Shown here one piece after another: positions 18,053 through 27,000 of a stretch of 61,167 nt of DNA. Positions within the stretch are counted from its first letter, which is position 1; the number at the start of each line of letters is the position of its first letter. The stretch comes from [Eubacterium] saphenum. Its GTDB lineage: Bacteria; Bacillota; Clostridia; Lachnospirales; Anaerotignaceae. The translations under genes were made by a program, and so were the position numbers. The notes below the pieces were generated by a model that ran no database searches, was not told the origin of the DNA, and worked only from the letters and a program-made list of their open reading frames with translations. Where the stretch lies: positions 1 to 61,167 of the forward strand of contig SFGI01000005.1 in NCBI GenBank assembly GCA_004557645.1. Direction: 5' to 3'.

Positions 18053-18549
18053 GCTTTCACCTCATTCAAATCCAGTTTCATATAAATGGTCGTATTCAGC
18101 GGGCTGTCATTATAGCTGGGAATCTCATAAAAGCCCAACCCCTGATACAGCTTGAGGGCACTTTTTAAGAAGGGCAAAGTATCCAGCAGCATAGCGGAAT
18201 AGCCAATATTTTTGGCATCCTTCAGGATGATATCCATTAACCGTGCCCCGATCTTTTTTCCCCGAAAAGCAGGACGCACATACAGCCGTTTCAATTCGCA
18301 CTGGGCCTCATCCAGCTTCCGCAGGCCAATACAGCCTGCCAGTTTCCCATCGTAATATGCCAGATACAGCCTGCCCTCGGGCATACCATATTTCCATTCC
18401 AGATGTTCTAATTCCTGATCGTAATTTTGGATATCCAGATATTCCCTGAAGGCACTGTCCCCTTCGATGAGCATATCAGTATATTCCTTGAATAATTCGC
18501 CTACCTCCGCCGGGCGGTCATAGGCAGCTACCACCTGCAATTTTTCCAT
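18049..18549 (-). CDS. GNAT-family acetyltransferase inside the his operon
   Basis: A 166-residue single-domain acetyltransferase. The acetyl-CoA site is RPAFRGKKIGARLM near residue 107, followed by a LLDTLPFLKSALKLYQGLGF block. ATG 18549 follows a strong GGAGGAATCT site; a GTG at 18564 overlapping the hisG stop is the alternative start. It overlaps hisD by 4 bases, so it is firmly embedded in the operon. No histidine-pathway step is missing that it would fill, so its substrate is unknown. Confidence 0.85.
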   Translation of the reverse strand: MEKLQVVAAYDRPAEVGELFKEYTDMLIEGDSAFREYLDIQNYDQELEHLEWKYGMPEGRLYLAYYDGKLAGCIGLRKLDEAQCELKRLYVRPAFRGKKIGARLMDIILKDAKNIGYSAMLLDTLPFLKSALKLYQGLGFYEIPSYNDSPLNTTIYMKLDLNEVKA

Positions 18550-18560
18550 AGATTCCTCCG

Positions 18561-19211
18561 TCACTGGTCTTTTTTCTCAATATTCTGAGCGATCAGATCG
18601 CACATTTCCTTGATTCTTTTGTTATTGAATTTATAGCTCGCTTTATTGGCAATGAATCTTGCGCTGATGGGCACCACCGTTTCGATGACCTCCAGATTAT
18701 TTTCCCGCAAGGTCGTTCCCGTTTCCACGATATCCACGATCACATCAGACATTTTCAGAATGGGTGCGATCTCGATAGAGCCATGCAGCTCGATGATATC
18801 GATTTCTCTGCTCTGTTTTCTGTAAAATTCTCTGGCGATATTAGGAAATTTTGTAGCAACCCGCAGGGTATGCTCGGAATCGGGTCTTTCTCCCTTGACC
18901 CCTGCCACTGCCATACGGCATTTGCCCATGCCAAGGTCCAACAATTCATATACGTCAGAGGACTGTTCCAGCAGGATATCCTTGCCGACCACGCCCACAT
19001 CCGCAGCACCCCGTTCCACATAAACTGCCACATCAGAGGGCTTTACCCAGAAATATCTGACGCTATTTTCTTCGTTTTCAAAAATCAGCTTCCTGCCGCC
19101 TTCATGGATAGAGGGACAGCCATAACCAATCTTTTCAAAAATGTCATATGCTTTTTCGCCCAATCTGCCCTTGGGCAGGGCGATGTTAATCCAATTCTGC
19201 AACGATCTCAA
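18561..19211 (-). CDS. hisG: ATP phosphoribosyltransferase catalytic subunit, short form
   Basis: A 216-residue short-form HisG that begins histidine synthesis by joining ATP and PRPP. Family blocks ALPKGRLGEKAYDIFEKIG near the start, GAADVGVVGKDIL near residue 70 and DVIVDIVETGTTLRENNL near residue 150 (PRPP loop) are all present. The C-terminal regulatory domain of the long form is absent, so feedback control requires HisZ, encoded immediately upstream with a 26-base overlap. Confidence 0.95.
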   Translation of the reverse strand: MRSLQNWINIALPKGRLGEKAYDIFEKIGYGCPSIHEGGRKLIFENEENSVRYFWVKPSDVAVYVERGAADVGVVGKDILLEQSSDVYELLDLGMGKCRMAVAGVKGERPDSEHTLRVATKFPNIAREFYRKQSREIDIIELHGSIEIAPILKMSDVIVDIVETGTTLRENNLEVIETVVPISARFIANKASYKFNNKRIKEMCDLIAQNIEKKDQ

Positions 19212-20313
19212 GCCCCCTGTCCTTCATGCAAAGTAATTGTTTATATTTTACATTGCCTGTATTTTTCTTCTGCACCAAAACGCTCTGTCCATTATCGGTC
19301 AGCATCTGCGCCGCCTGTGCCAGAGCAGCAACGTCTGCGCCATCCTCATAAAGCAGCAGTGTGTCTACATCATATTCCCGTTCTGTGGAATCGAACCGTT
19401 CCAGCAGGTCTAGGTAGACTGCAAAGCCAATGGCATCCGCATCCTTTCCCAGCTTCCGCAGCAGATTATCATATCTGCCGCCGCTCAAGATACTGCTGGG
19501 CACACCGTTGATAAAGCCCTGGAAGATGATGCCTGTATAGTAATCCATATCATTGACAATGGAAAAATCCAGATTCACATTCTTTTCATTTCCGCCGATC
19601 TTCAGGCAGTGCAGGATATTTCCCAGTTCCTTTACGGCCTGTTCCATCTTTTCGTTGCAGCAAAGGGCTTTTGCCTTTTCCAGTGTTTCTTCCAAGCCGC
19701 CATAAAGGCTTGCCAATGCTTCCAGCTTTTGGGTCATATCCTCCGCCAGCTTTGCTTCCTTACAGATGGCACGAATGCCATGGGCGTTCTTTTCACTGAT
19801 ACAATCCAAAATCGCCTTCTGCTGTGCATAAGGAAGGCCAATCTCTTCCATCAGCCCCGCTACAAAGCCCATATGGGAAACATCCATGATGTATTCGTCA
19901 CTGATGGCTTTCAGGCTCTTTTGGGCCAGCAGGAGCACTTCCAGTGTGGCATATGCATCCACCTCACCGATATATTCCAGTCCTACCTGCATGATCTCTT
20001 TATATTCCCCGGCACCCTTTCTGGCACGGTATACATTTTCGTTATAGTATACTCTTTCAGCAGTCTCTCTGCTGCCCTTGGTGTTTTTTACGATGGAGAG
20101 GGTCACATCGGGTTTTAACGCCAACAGCTTGCCGTCCAATCCTGTGAATGTCAAAATCGTTTCGCTGTTTAAAAAGCTTCTGTTATCTGCATAAAAGTCA
20201 TATTCTTCAAATTTGCTCATTTTAAACTTCCGATAGCCGTACTGTTCAAACAATGCCCGCAAGCTGAAGATGACCTGTTCTTCTTTTTTCAAAAGCATTT
20301 CTGCCTGTTTCAT
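19186..20313 (-). CDS. hisZ: ATP phosphoribosyltransferase regulatory subunit HisZ
   Basis: A 375-residue paralogue of histidyl-tRNA synthetase that lacks aminoacylation and acts as the regulatory subunit of short HisG. Class II synthetase-like blocks are visible: LFEQYGYRKFKMSKFEEYDF near residue 22, LKPDVTLSIVKN near residue 67, VYYNENVYRARKGAG near residue 88, and GGRYDNLL near residue 275. First gene of the operon; the promoter is 30 bases upstream. Confidence 0.9.
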   Translation of the reverse strand: MKQAEMLLKKEEQVIFSLRALFEQYGYRKFKMSKFEEYDFYADNRSFLNSETILTFTGLDGKLLALKPDVTLSIVKNTKGSRETAERVYYNENVYRARKGAGEYKEIMQVGLEYIGEVDAYATLEVLLLAQKSLKAISDEYIMDVSHMGFVAGLMEEIGLPYAQQKAILDCISEKNAHGIRAICKEAKLAEDMTQKLEALASLYGGLEETLEKAKALCCNEKMEQAVKELGNILHCLKIGGNEKNVNLDFSIVNDMDYYTGIIFQGFINGVPSSILSGGRYDNLLRKLGKDADAIGFAVYLDLLERFDSTEREYDVDTLLLYEDGADVAALAQAAQMLTDNGQSVLVQKKNTGNVKYKQLLCMKDRGLEIVAELD

Positions 20314-20344
20314 ACGAATCCCACTTCCTTCCTATCTTAGCTTT

Positions 20345-20388
20345 ATATTATCTCACTCTTTCACTTTAGTCAAGTAGAACACTAAAGT
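20345..20388 (-). promoter_or_regulatory. Histidine operon promoter overlapped by a perfect dyad
   Basis: On the minus strand TTGACT (20368-20373), a 17-base spacer and TATAAT-like TAATAT (20345-20350) form a strong promoter. A perfect inverted repeat, ACTTTAGT (20363-20370) and ACTAAAGT (20381-20388) with a 10-base gap, covers the -35 box. This is the expected layout of a repressor operator. No T-box leader is visible in the roughly 30-base leader. The regulator is not identified; a TrpR-like HisR/YerC protein is one possibility. Confidence 0.7.
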
Positions 20389-20510
20389 AATTTTAGAAGA
20401 ATTTTATAGTAAAGAGCACACTATTTTATGCAATCTGCCAAAGACATTTGTCCTTTTCATGCAAAAGAATCTCTCTGAAGCATATGAAAGACATACCCAA
20501 CTTTTCACAA

Positions 20511-20713
20511 AAAAAGGACATGATCTTATGTAGTTCCACTTAAGAAAACATTGCTTTTATTGTTTATTGATTTCTTAAGCGGAACTGCCAGCGACAATCC
20601 AAATAAGAAAACTGTCCAATGATGCAAAAAACGGATAAATCGTTGAAAATCAAAGATTTATCCGCTTTAGACGTTTTCTTATTTGGATGCGCCTTTTCGA
20701 TCATGTCCTTTTT
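20511..20713. repeat. MITE-like element with nested palindromes
   Basis: The 203-base element is bounded by perfect 15-base inverted ends, AAAAAGGACATGATC (20511-20525) and its complement (20699-20713). Inside are a 16-base hairpin (20532-20547 with 20571-20586, one mismatch) and a second hairpin with 14-base outer arms (20599-20612, 20673-20686) and 10-base inner arms (20632-20641, 20655-20664). There is no gene inside. The right end abuts the stop codon of the anti-sigma gene, so it may double as its terminator. Confidence 0.65.
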
Positions 20714-21662
20714 ATTTCTGATTCAATTGGATCTCCACACTGCGAAATGCCTCGCCTTCTGCAAGCTTTCCTTTTTGTGTCCATTGGAGTTCCCCAAAAC
20801 CTTCCAGTGCTTTTCCAAACTCTTCAAAGTTTTCCACCGGGATCACAGCAAAGATGCTGTTTTCCGCAGATGCCGTTTCTTCATAGCCTCCTGCCGCTTC
20901 GATACTATCCCGAATCATAGTCTTCGCCGTTTCCAGATCTGCCGCCTGCAGGATCGCCGTATCCGTCGCTGCCATTGCTGCAGAGCGTATCATAGAATAA
21001 GGTGCTGCTGTTTCATCTTCCGCCACAGAAGTCGCCTTTGGCAGTGCTGCGTCGGCTCCGCCGCTTTCTAATGAAACATCCTCTTTCTTTTCATCTTGCG
21101 CAGCATTATAATCATTCGGCTCTGCACTTTTTTTCTCTGCACCGGAAGCAGCTTCCTTCCCATTGTCTGCCGTCTGGGAAATTCTCTTCTGCATTTCCAC
21201 AGGCTGCTCTGCCGCCTCATCCATCGCACTTTCCTCTATAGCTTCCTCCATCTCGAAAGGTGCCACTGTATCCGCAGTTTCTTCTATCCGGCGCACTGCA
21301 TCATTCTGGCTCTGGCGCATTTCCATCATACCGTTGATGCCGCCCGCTGCCACAACGACCAACGCCGCCGCTGCGATCATGCTCAGCTGTTTCCACTTCG
21401 GCTGTTTTTTCTTCACAGGGAAAGGAACCACGTTATGAGCCGCTTCTGCGTTCAGTTTCTGCATCAGTTCTTGGTGATACCCCTCCGGGAGTTCCTCCTC
21501 AGGAAGGCTTCGCAGGGATTCCATGATTTCTTTCTGTGCTTCCGCCTCTGCACGGCAATCGGCACACGCTTCCAAATGCTGTTGGATCTTTGCAGTTTCT
21601 TCTTCATTCAATTCCTGCTCCAGATATGCCCAAAGCAACTCTCTGCAATCTTCACATCTCAT
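20712..21662 (-). CDS. Zinc-finger anti-sigma factor
   Basis: A 316-residue membrane protein. The N-terminal 45 residues hold an anti-sigma zinc motif, HLEACADC, after an earlier CEDC pair. One membrane segment spans about residues 93-112 (SMIAAAALVVVAAGG). The extracellular part is long, acidic and low-complexity, then ends in a folded domain of about 90 residues. It should hold the ECF sigma factor inactive until an envelope signal triggers release or proteolysis. It overlaps the sigma gene by 4 bases (ATGA), the normal layout for such pairs. Confidence 0.87.
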   Translation of the reverse strand: MRCEDCRELLWAYLEQELNEEETAKIQQHLEACADCRAEAEAQKEIMESLRSLPEEELPEGYHQELMQKLNAEAAHNVVPFPVKKKQPKWKQLSMIAAAALVVVAAGGINGMMEMRQSQNDAVRRIEETADTVAPFEMEEAIEESAMDEAAEQPVEMQKRISQTADNGKEAASGAEKKSAEPNDYNAAQDEKKEDVSLESGGADAALPKATSVAEDETAAPYSMIRSAAMAATDTAILQAADLETAKTMIRDSIEAAGGYEETASAENSIFAVIPVENFEEFGKALEGFGELQWTQKGKLAEGEAFRSVEIQLNQK

Positions 21663-22282
21663 GGTCTTCCCTCCTTTCCTTTCTTATGACGAGGTTTCCC
21701 TTCATTTCGTTCCCTGATTTTCAAAATTTCATTTTTTAATTGATTTCTCGCCCTTGAAATACGGGATTTTACCGTGCCCATAGGCAAATCGACGATTTCA
21801 GCCACTTCTTCATAGCTCAACCCGCGGATATCCCGCAGGATGACTGCTGCCTTATGCTCTTCCGACAGAGTATCCAATGCCTGCAAAAGCTCGCTTTTTC
21901 TCTCTTCCCGCAGCAGGCTTTCCTCCGGCGTTTCCCCTTCATCGGCGATCTGCCGCTGCATGCTGCCTTCTTCATTTTCCAATTCTTCCTCTAAAGAATA
22001 ACTCTGCTTGTCTTTTCTTTTCCGCATCTCGTCGATGCAGGTATTGGTCGTGATACGATAAAGCCAGGTGGAAAACATAGAACGCTCGTCAAAATTTTTC
22101 ATATTTTTATATGCTTTCAGGAAAACCTCCTGAGAAATATCTTTTGCATCTTCGCTGTGGTTCATCATCCGCAATGCCACATTATAGACGATCATTTCAT
22201 GCCTCAGGATCAATTCCTCAAAAGCCTGCATATCCCCTTGTTTGGCTTTTGCGATTAATTCTTTTTCCCTATGGTCAGTCAT
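21659..22282 (-). CDS. ECF-family RNA polymerase sigma factor
   Basis: A 207-residue sigma factor with region 2 (DAKDISQEVFLKAYKNMKNF and FSTWLYRITTNTCIDEMRK) and region 4 (LSYEEVAEIVDLPMGTVKSR) separated by an acidic linker. It resembles the SigW/RpoE group. ATG 22282 follows a strong GGAGGTGA site, which overrules an in-frame start 31 codons upstream. The partner anti-sigma factor follows immediately. Such pairs usually respond to envelope stress; an autoregulated promoter could not be recognised with confidence. Confidence 0.92.
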   Translation of the reverse strand: MTDHREKELIAKAKQGDMQAFEELILRHEMIVYNVALRMMNHSEDAKDISQEVFLKAYKNMKNFDERSMFSTWLYRITTNTCIDEMRKRKDKQSYSLEEELENEEGSMQRQIADEGETPEESLLREERKSELLQALDTLSEEHKAAVILRDIRGLSYEEVAEIVDLPMGTVKSRISRARNQLKNEILKIRERNEGKPRHKKGKEGRP

Positions 22283-22352
22283 AGATGGTTCACCTCCGTA
22301 AGCCGCGCCCATTCCGTTACAGTCATTCCCCTTAAATTCCGATATATATGAA

Positions 22353-22386
22353 AAAAAGCGTTGAATCAAATTCAACGCTTTTTCTT
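22353..22386. terminator. Terminator between the tRNA-Pro remnant and the sigma gene
   Basis: A 13-base perfect stem, AAAAAGCGTTGAA and its complement, with a TCAAA loop and T runs on both strands. In the uninterrupted chromosome it would end the tRNA-Pro transcript. Confidence 0.8.
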
Positions 22387-22391
22387 TCCAA

Positions 22392-22433
22392 TCGAGGCGA
22401 CAAGATTTGAACTTGCGACCTCTACATCCCTAA
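22392..22433 (-). other. Prophage left attachment site: 3' half of a tRNA-Pro gene
   Basis: Read on the minus strand, this is the last 42 bases of a tRNA-Pro. It runs from anticodon loop TTAGGGA and stem TGTAG, through variable loop AGGTC and T-arm GCAAG-TTCAAAT-CTTGT, to acceptor end CGCCTCG plus A. The 5' half is missing, and sequence above 22433 cannot pair with the anticodon stem. This is expected when a phage recombines in the anticodon loop and restores the intact tRNA at the other end, which lies beyond the window. Confidence 0.75.
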
Positions 22434-22514
22434 AGGACATTAAGAGCCTCGATTTTCCTTGAAAAATCAACGTTTCACTAACTGCCTGACTTGATACGTG
22501 ATTGACAGATTTTC

Positions 22515-23684
22515 TCACTTCGCGGCAGCCAGATATTCATTCAGTTTCGAAATTTCTTTTATTTTGTGCGTTTTACTCAGGTGCGTGTAAACCTCCAGCG
22601 TTGTCTGAATGTCTGCATGCCCCATCAATTCTTTTGCAGTTACCACATCCACCCCAGCCATAAAAAGGATAGATGCGTATGTGTGCCGCAGATAATGCGG
22701 CGTAAATCCATCAATCACCATGGGTACCCCCTCTGGATCATGCACAGATTTTTTTCTCCCGCCGTATGCGGAAAAATCCCCATATCTAAAATTTAATTCT
22801 GTCATATAGCTTTCCCACATCCTGCGGAAAGCTGTCTCGCTCATCATCTGCCCCTTCACAGTCGGCACCACAAAAATGCTGGTCGCCTGTCTCTTCTTCT
22901 CCCGCAGATGATCTGCCAGAATATCCGGCATCTGTATCGTCCGCACGCCGCTTTCGCTCTTTGCGCCTTCCTTTACTACAAATCGACTGTTGATGATCTC
23001 CACGCTCTTTGTAATAGAAATCGTCTTTGCATCAAAGTCGATGTCGCTCCACCGCAAAGGAACCAACTCTCCCCTTCTCAGCCCGGCATACATCATAATC
23101 ATTGCCGCTGTCTGGGCCCGGTGTGGTGTCTCCCGCACCCACTTCTGTTCTTCCTCGGTCAGAGCCCTTCTTGGTACTTTCTTCTTCTGGGCAACCACCT
23201 TCACGTCTGCCACAGGGTTAAATTCTGTCACCCTGTTGCTGATCGCCAGCTTGAAAACCTGGCTCGCCGCCCGTTTCATCTCGTTCAGCGTGTCCTTGGA
23301 AGAAGGCTCTCCCGTGTTCTCATTTTCTTTTGCCCATTTGTTTATGATTCGCTGGAAATCTATTGTATATAGCTTTTCCAGCCTGCTTGGGTAAAGTGGT
23401 TTAAACTTTTCCAGGGCATATTTGTAATTCATGTAACGCCCCGTTGAAACAGAAAGCTTCTTTTCTTCCAGAAATAATTCTGCCCAAGATCCAAAGGTCT
23501 TTCTCTCAGTCATCAGGTTAAAGCCTTTCCCCAGCTTCACCTTGATGTTTCTTTCGTTTTCTTCCAGTTCCTTTTGTGTCCGGCCATAGACCGTTTTCAC
23601 AATTCTTTTGCCGTTTTCCGTGCCAATGTATACCTGGGACTGGTATCTGCCATCCGCACGCTTCGTCAATTTTCTTTTTGCCAT
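22515..23684 (-). CDS. int: Tyrosine-family phage integrase
   Basis: A 389-residue integrase with an N-terminal arm-binding domain (RADGRYQSQVYIG near residue 10), a core-binding domain (about residues 62-165) and a C-terminal catalytic domain. Active-site residues are visible: Arg in YAGLRRGEL, His-x-x-Arg in FTPHYLRHTYAS, His in LMGHADIQTT and the nucleophile Tyr in EVYTHL. It lies 80 bases from the tRNA-Pro attachment remnant and reads towards it, as usual for integrases. A GGAGAGGTGG site precedes the start. Confidence 0.96.
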   Translation of the reverse strand: MAKRKLTKRADGRYQSQVYIGTENGKRIVKTVYGRTQKELEENERNIKVKLGKGFNLMTERKTFGSWAELFLEEKKLSVSTGRYMNYKYALEKFKPLYPSRLEKLYTIDFQRIINKWAKENENTGEPSSKDTLNEMKRAASQVFKLAISNRVTEFNPVADVKVVAQKKKVPRRALTEEEQKWVRETPHRAQTAAMIMMYAGLRRGELVPLRWSDIDFDAKTISITKSVEIINSRFVVKEGAKSESGVRTIQMPDILADHLREKKRQATSIFVVPTVKGQMMSETAFRRMWESYMTELNFRYGDFSAYGGRKKSVHDPEGVPMVIDGFTPHYLRHTYASILFMAGVDVVTAKELMGHADIQTTLEVYTHLSKTHKIKEISKLNEYLAAAK

Positions 23685-23843
23685 ATATTGTCCACCTCTC
23701 CTTTGCAGGAGCTGTTGACAAAAAAAGGATAAACGTATCAGGGTATGGGACTACCCTCTCTGCATTGTAACATAACGAATATATGTTTGTAAATCCTAAA
23801 TAAAAAAAGACCCAGGGCCCGAAGGACACCTGAGTACGTTCAA

Positions 23844-23917
23844 TGGGTCTTCAGGGGCTCGAACCCTGGACCGTCCGGTTATGAGCCGGATGCTCTGACC
23901 AACTGAGCTAAAGACCC
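23844..23917 (-). tRNA. tRNA with anticodon CAU (Ile2 or elongator Met)
   Basis: A complete 74-base cloverleaf: acceptor GGGTCTT/AAGACCC, D-arm AGCTCAGTTGGTCAGAGC, anticodon stem TCCGG-CTCATAA-CCGGA, variable CGGTC, T-arm CAGGG-TTCGAGC-CCCTG, discriminator A. CCA is not encoded. The anticodon loop and AGCTCAGTTGG pattern resemble both bacterial tRNA-Ile(CAU), which TilS modifies to read AUA, and elongator tRNA-Met. It lies inside the prophage between the late genes and the integrase. Confidence 0.93.
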
Positions 23918-23948
23918 GAAAAAGATTGCCCCGGTTACCAGCCGGGGC
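23918..23948 (-). terminator. Terminator of the late virion operon
   Basis: On the minus strand GCCCCGG, loop CTGGTAA and CCGGGGC are followed by AATCTTTTT. It ends the leftward late transcript before the tRNA. Confidence 0.75.
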
Positions 23949-24046
23949 GTTTGTGCTTTGATCGTAGCACGATTGACAAATTATGAAAAGCGAGCTTGGC
24001 TCATATTTATTATACCATACTCCTGACCTCAGGAAAATGGTATTTA

Positions 24047-27000
24047 TTATATTTTCCAATCTATTGTATGACCGCCGCCGAAAATAAGCTGCCCCTTTAC
24101 GGCCGCCTGCTGTGCCGCACTCAGCCCCAGTTCATTCATCAGATTTACCATAATCTGCTGCTTTTCTATTCCTTTCATTTTTTTGTCATAAAGATATCCG
24201 TATTCCGTCCGAATCTGGATATAATCATTCATGCTGATTCCAGCACCAAGCAAAGCATCAACCCTTTTTGTCTCCTTCTCCCTGTCATCCTTGTTCACCA
24301 GTTTTTCCAGATAAATGTATTTTTTCTCAGAATCAGGAAGGTTTGTGTTTTGCAGAATATTTTTCTTTGGAGCATTATTTTTATAATCAGCCATCCGCAT
24401 TAGGCAGTCCGCAACCTTTGCCATGCTCTCTGTCCCTTGGTAATGGTCTAGAATTCTGCGGTCTGCGCTGTCCTTTTCCGTTATGCTATGGTAAAGAATC
24501 GCCTTCTGATTATCACTCAGTAAACTACTACGAATCACTCTGCGCTGTTCTTTCGCTTTTTTCTCCTGCCGCATCCTGTTGATGGTTTCAAATGACATGG
24601 TGTTTTTTGCACCAGCATCCACCAACTTTTCGTATGTCTCAGTATCGTTTTCGCTTAATGTTCTTTTTTTCTCCATGTGCGCCTGTCCTTCCGGCGTTGC
24701 CCATTTCCCGAAAAGCGCAGCCTGTACCCAGTTTGATTTTTTATCCTGGTCTACGGCAAATTGCAGCCGTTCTCCTTTGTTTGTCTGGGTATAATTTCCG
24801 CCCTTTTGCATCATGTTTAAGCCCTCTACGGTCTTTTTGATCTGACCTCCAGCAACAGGCATCGCCATATAAGCAAGTGATTTTCCAAATTCCTTTCTGA
24901 CAATCTGATTTTTTCTTTCTTTTGTGATGTCTCCTGTGGCATAGTTTGCCTTTGCCTCTCCGATTGCATCAAAGTCAGGAAACGCAGAACTAATCGGAAT
25001 ACGTCCGCCGCCCATCAAACCGCCGATAAAAGGAATATTCTCTGCAATATTTTCTTTAAGTCCTGAATATACTTCTGCGCCCTTTTTCTTCTCTGTCTTT
25101 TCCGTCAGCTGCAGGCCATCCCCCTGCGTCGCATCGCCCAGGATGTCCAGTGTGTTTCGCATCTTCCTTCCTGTCAGGTCGCCAAAGGCTTCGTTGGCAA
25201 TGCCGAAGGGGTCAAGGGCAGAGCGTCTCCCTGTCAGCTTTTCATATACATCATTGTAGATATATGCCCCAATGATGATCCCGCCGTATGCCTTCATCAT
25301 TTTCAGCACACTTCCCTGGGCTTCCTTCGGAATATCTTTCAGCAGATAACTGATCTGGTTGTTTACTTCCAACTGAAACATCGTCAGGGGCTTCAATGCC
25401 TTCGCAGAAAAAGCCGTTGGCATTGCCCCTTTGCTTCTCCCGGCGAAAAGCCCTCTGGCAAATTCGTCTGCGTTTTTTATGGCTGCTTCTTCCGCCATGC
25501 CTTTGGCAATGTTGTCGTAATATCTGCTTCGCCATACGGCCTGGGTGCTGAATTTGTCCGCCCATTCCATAGGCTTCCCAGCCACGTCGGAAATCTTCCG
25601 CATGGTCGTCTTGTAAAGCTGCTCCGTCCCCTCTCTGGTAGCCAGAAAGGCACTCTTTTTCGTCAGCTCGTCCATTTCTCCCTTGCTCATGGAAATCAGT
25701 GCTTCCCCCAGCCCCTTCAAATTGCTGGAAAGGCGCATGTTGCTCATGCCTTGGGTAATGGGGATAAAGTTCGTCATAGCAGATCCAATGTTTGCCGCCA
25801 CCATATTTCCCGCCACTCTGTTTTCAATCTCGTTTATGGCCTTGTAAGCCTTTCTTCCGAGAAGCTGTGTTTCCAGAGGTCTGTCAAAGGGGTGTTTCTT
25901 CCCCGCCAGCAGGTCAGTATAGGTGCGCAGGTTGTTCACATAGTTCTGCAGCTTGTGGTCCTTCATCTTTGTTTCGTAAATCTCGTCCAGCTTCGCCTGC
26001 TTTTCCTCAGGCTTCAAGCTTCTGTTTTTCCGTATGGCATCAATGTCCTTCTGAATCCCCTCGTCGGAAAGGCTGTATCGGATATAGTCCTCCATACTGC
26101 GCAGGTTCCGAATGTCGTCCGTGTGATAGATAACGTCCGAAATATTGTCGATGTAAAGGTCGAAGGCCCGCAGTGCGTCATAGTCCGTCTTTGTCCCCGT
26201 TCTTTGCAGAAAATTCCCTGCCCATCTCTTGCCGGGGCGGAAGGTTTCCGTCCTCCCCGCAATGTCCATGGGCAGCTCCTTAGAGGAAAAATCAAAGCCC
26301 AGCTTTGCCGCCGCTGTCTCCAAAGGCCCTGTGGGGTCGTCAAAGTTCATGTGGGGAAAATATCCGGGGATATACCCAATAGGGTCATATCCGTTCCGAA
26401 TCAGAACATCGTTGATCATCGGGTGCAGCTCCTCATAAATGCTCCGCAGCTGTTCAATCCCTTCGTTGATTTTTGCAAGCTGATTGGGGTGCAGCCCTCT
26501 TTCAATTCTGTTGATGGCATTCTCCAATTCCAGATAGCTTTCTTTGGTTACTCCCGCTGCCTTCATCCGCTGCAGCTCATATCTGTTTTCCCCCAGCCAT
26601 TGCACCAAGGCGCTTTCGCTGCATCTTGTCTCTCCGCTTCCCGGCAGGCCGATGGGGATGTTCTTCCTTGTGCTGATTTTCAGCCCCTTCAGCCTATCCT
26701 TGTAATCCTGCATCATCAGCACCCGCTGTCTCTCGTTTTCGTGTATAGGGGCAAAATATACCTTCTCAATCCTGTCGGCTGTCTCCTTGTCGGGGGCAAT
26801 GTCCCGCAGGTTTCTTTCCTGTGTTTCTCTCGCGTAAAGGAATCCGGTTCCCTTGTCCTTCCATCCTGCCTGAGCCCCGTCTGCCATGCGCATTTCTCCG
26901 ATGGTTTCCGCCGCAAGGTTATCCCGCTTTGTAGCTTTATATCGTTTGAATCCGTTGATTTTTTCCTCTATTTCCCGTAAGGGCTTCTGCGCGTCGTATT

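Noticed and set aside
20314..20340. A T-box or other riboswitch ahead of hisZ
   Set aside because: The leader from the predicted start site is only about 25-30 bases, too short for a T-box.
23518..23829. A 103-codon frame overlapping the integrase start
   Set aside because: It is a shifted frame of the integrase and its promoter; no ribosome site.
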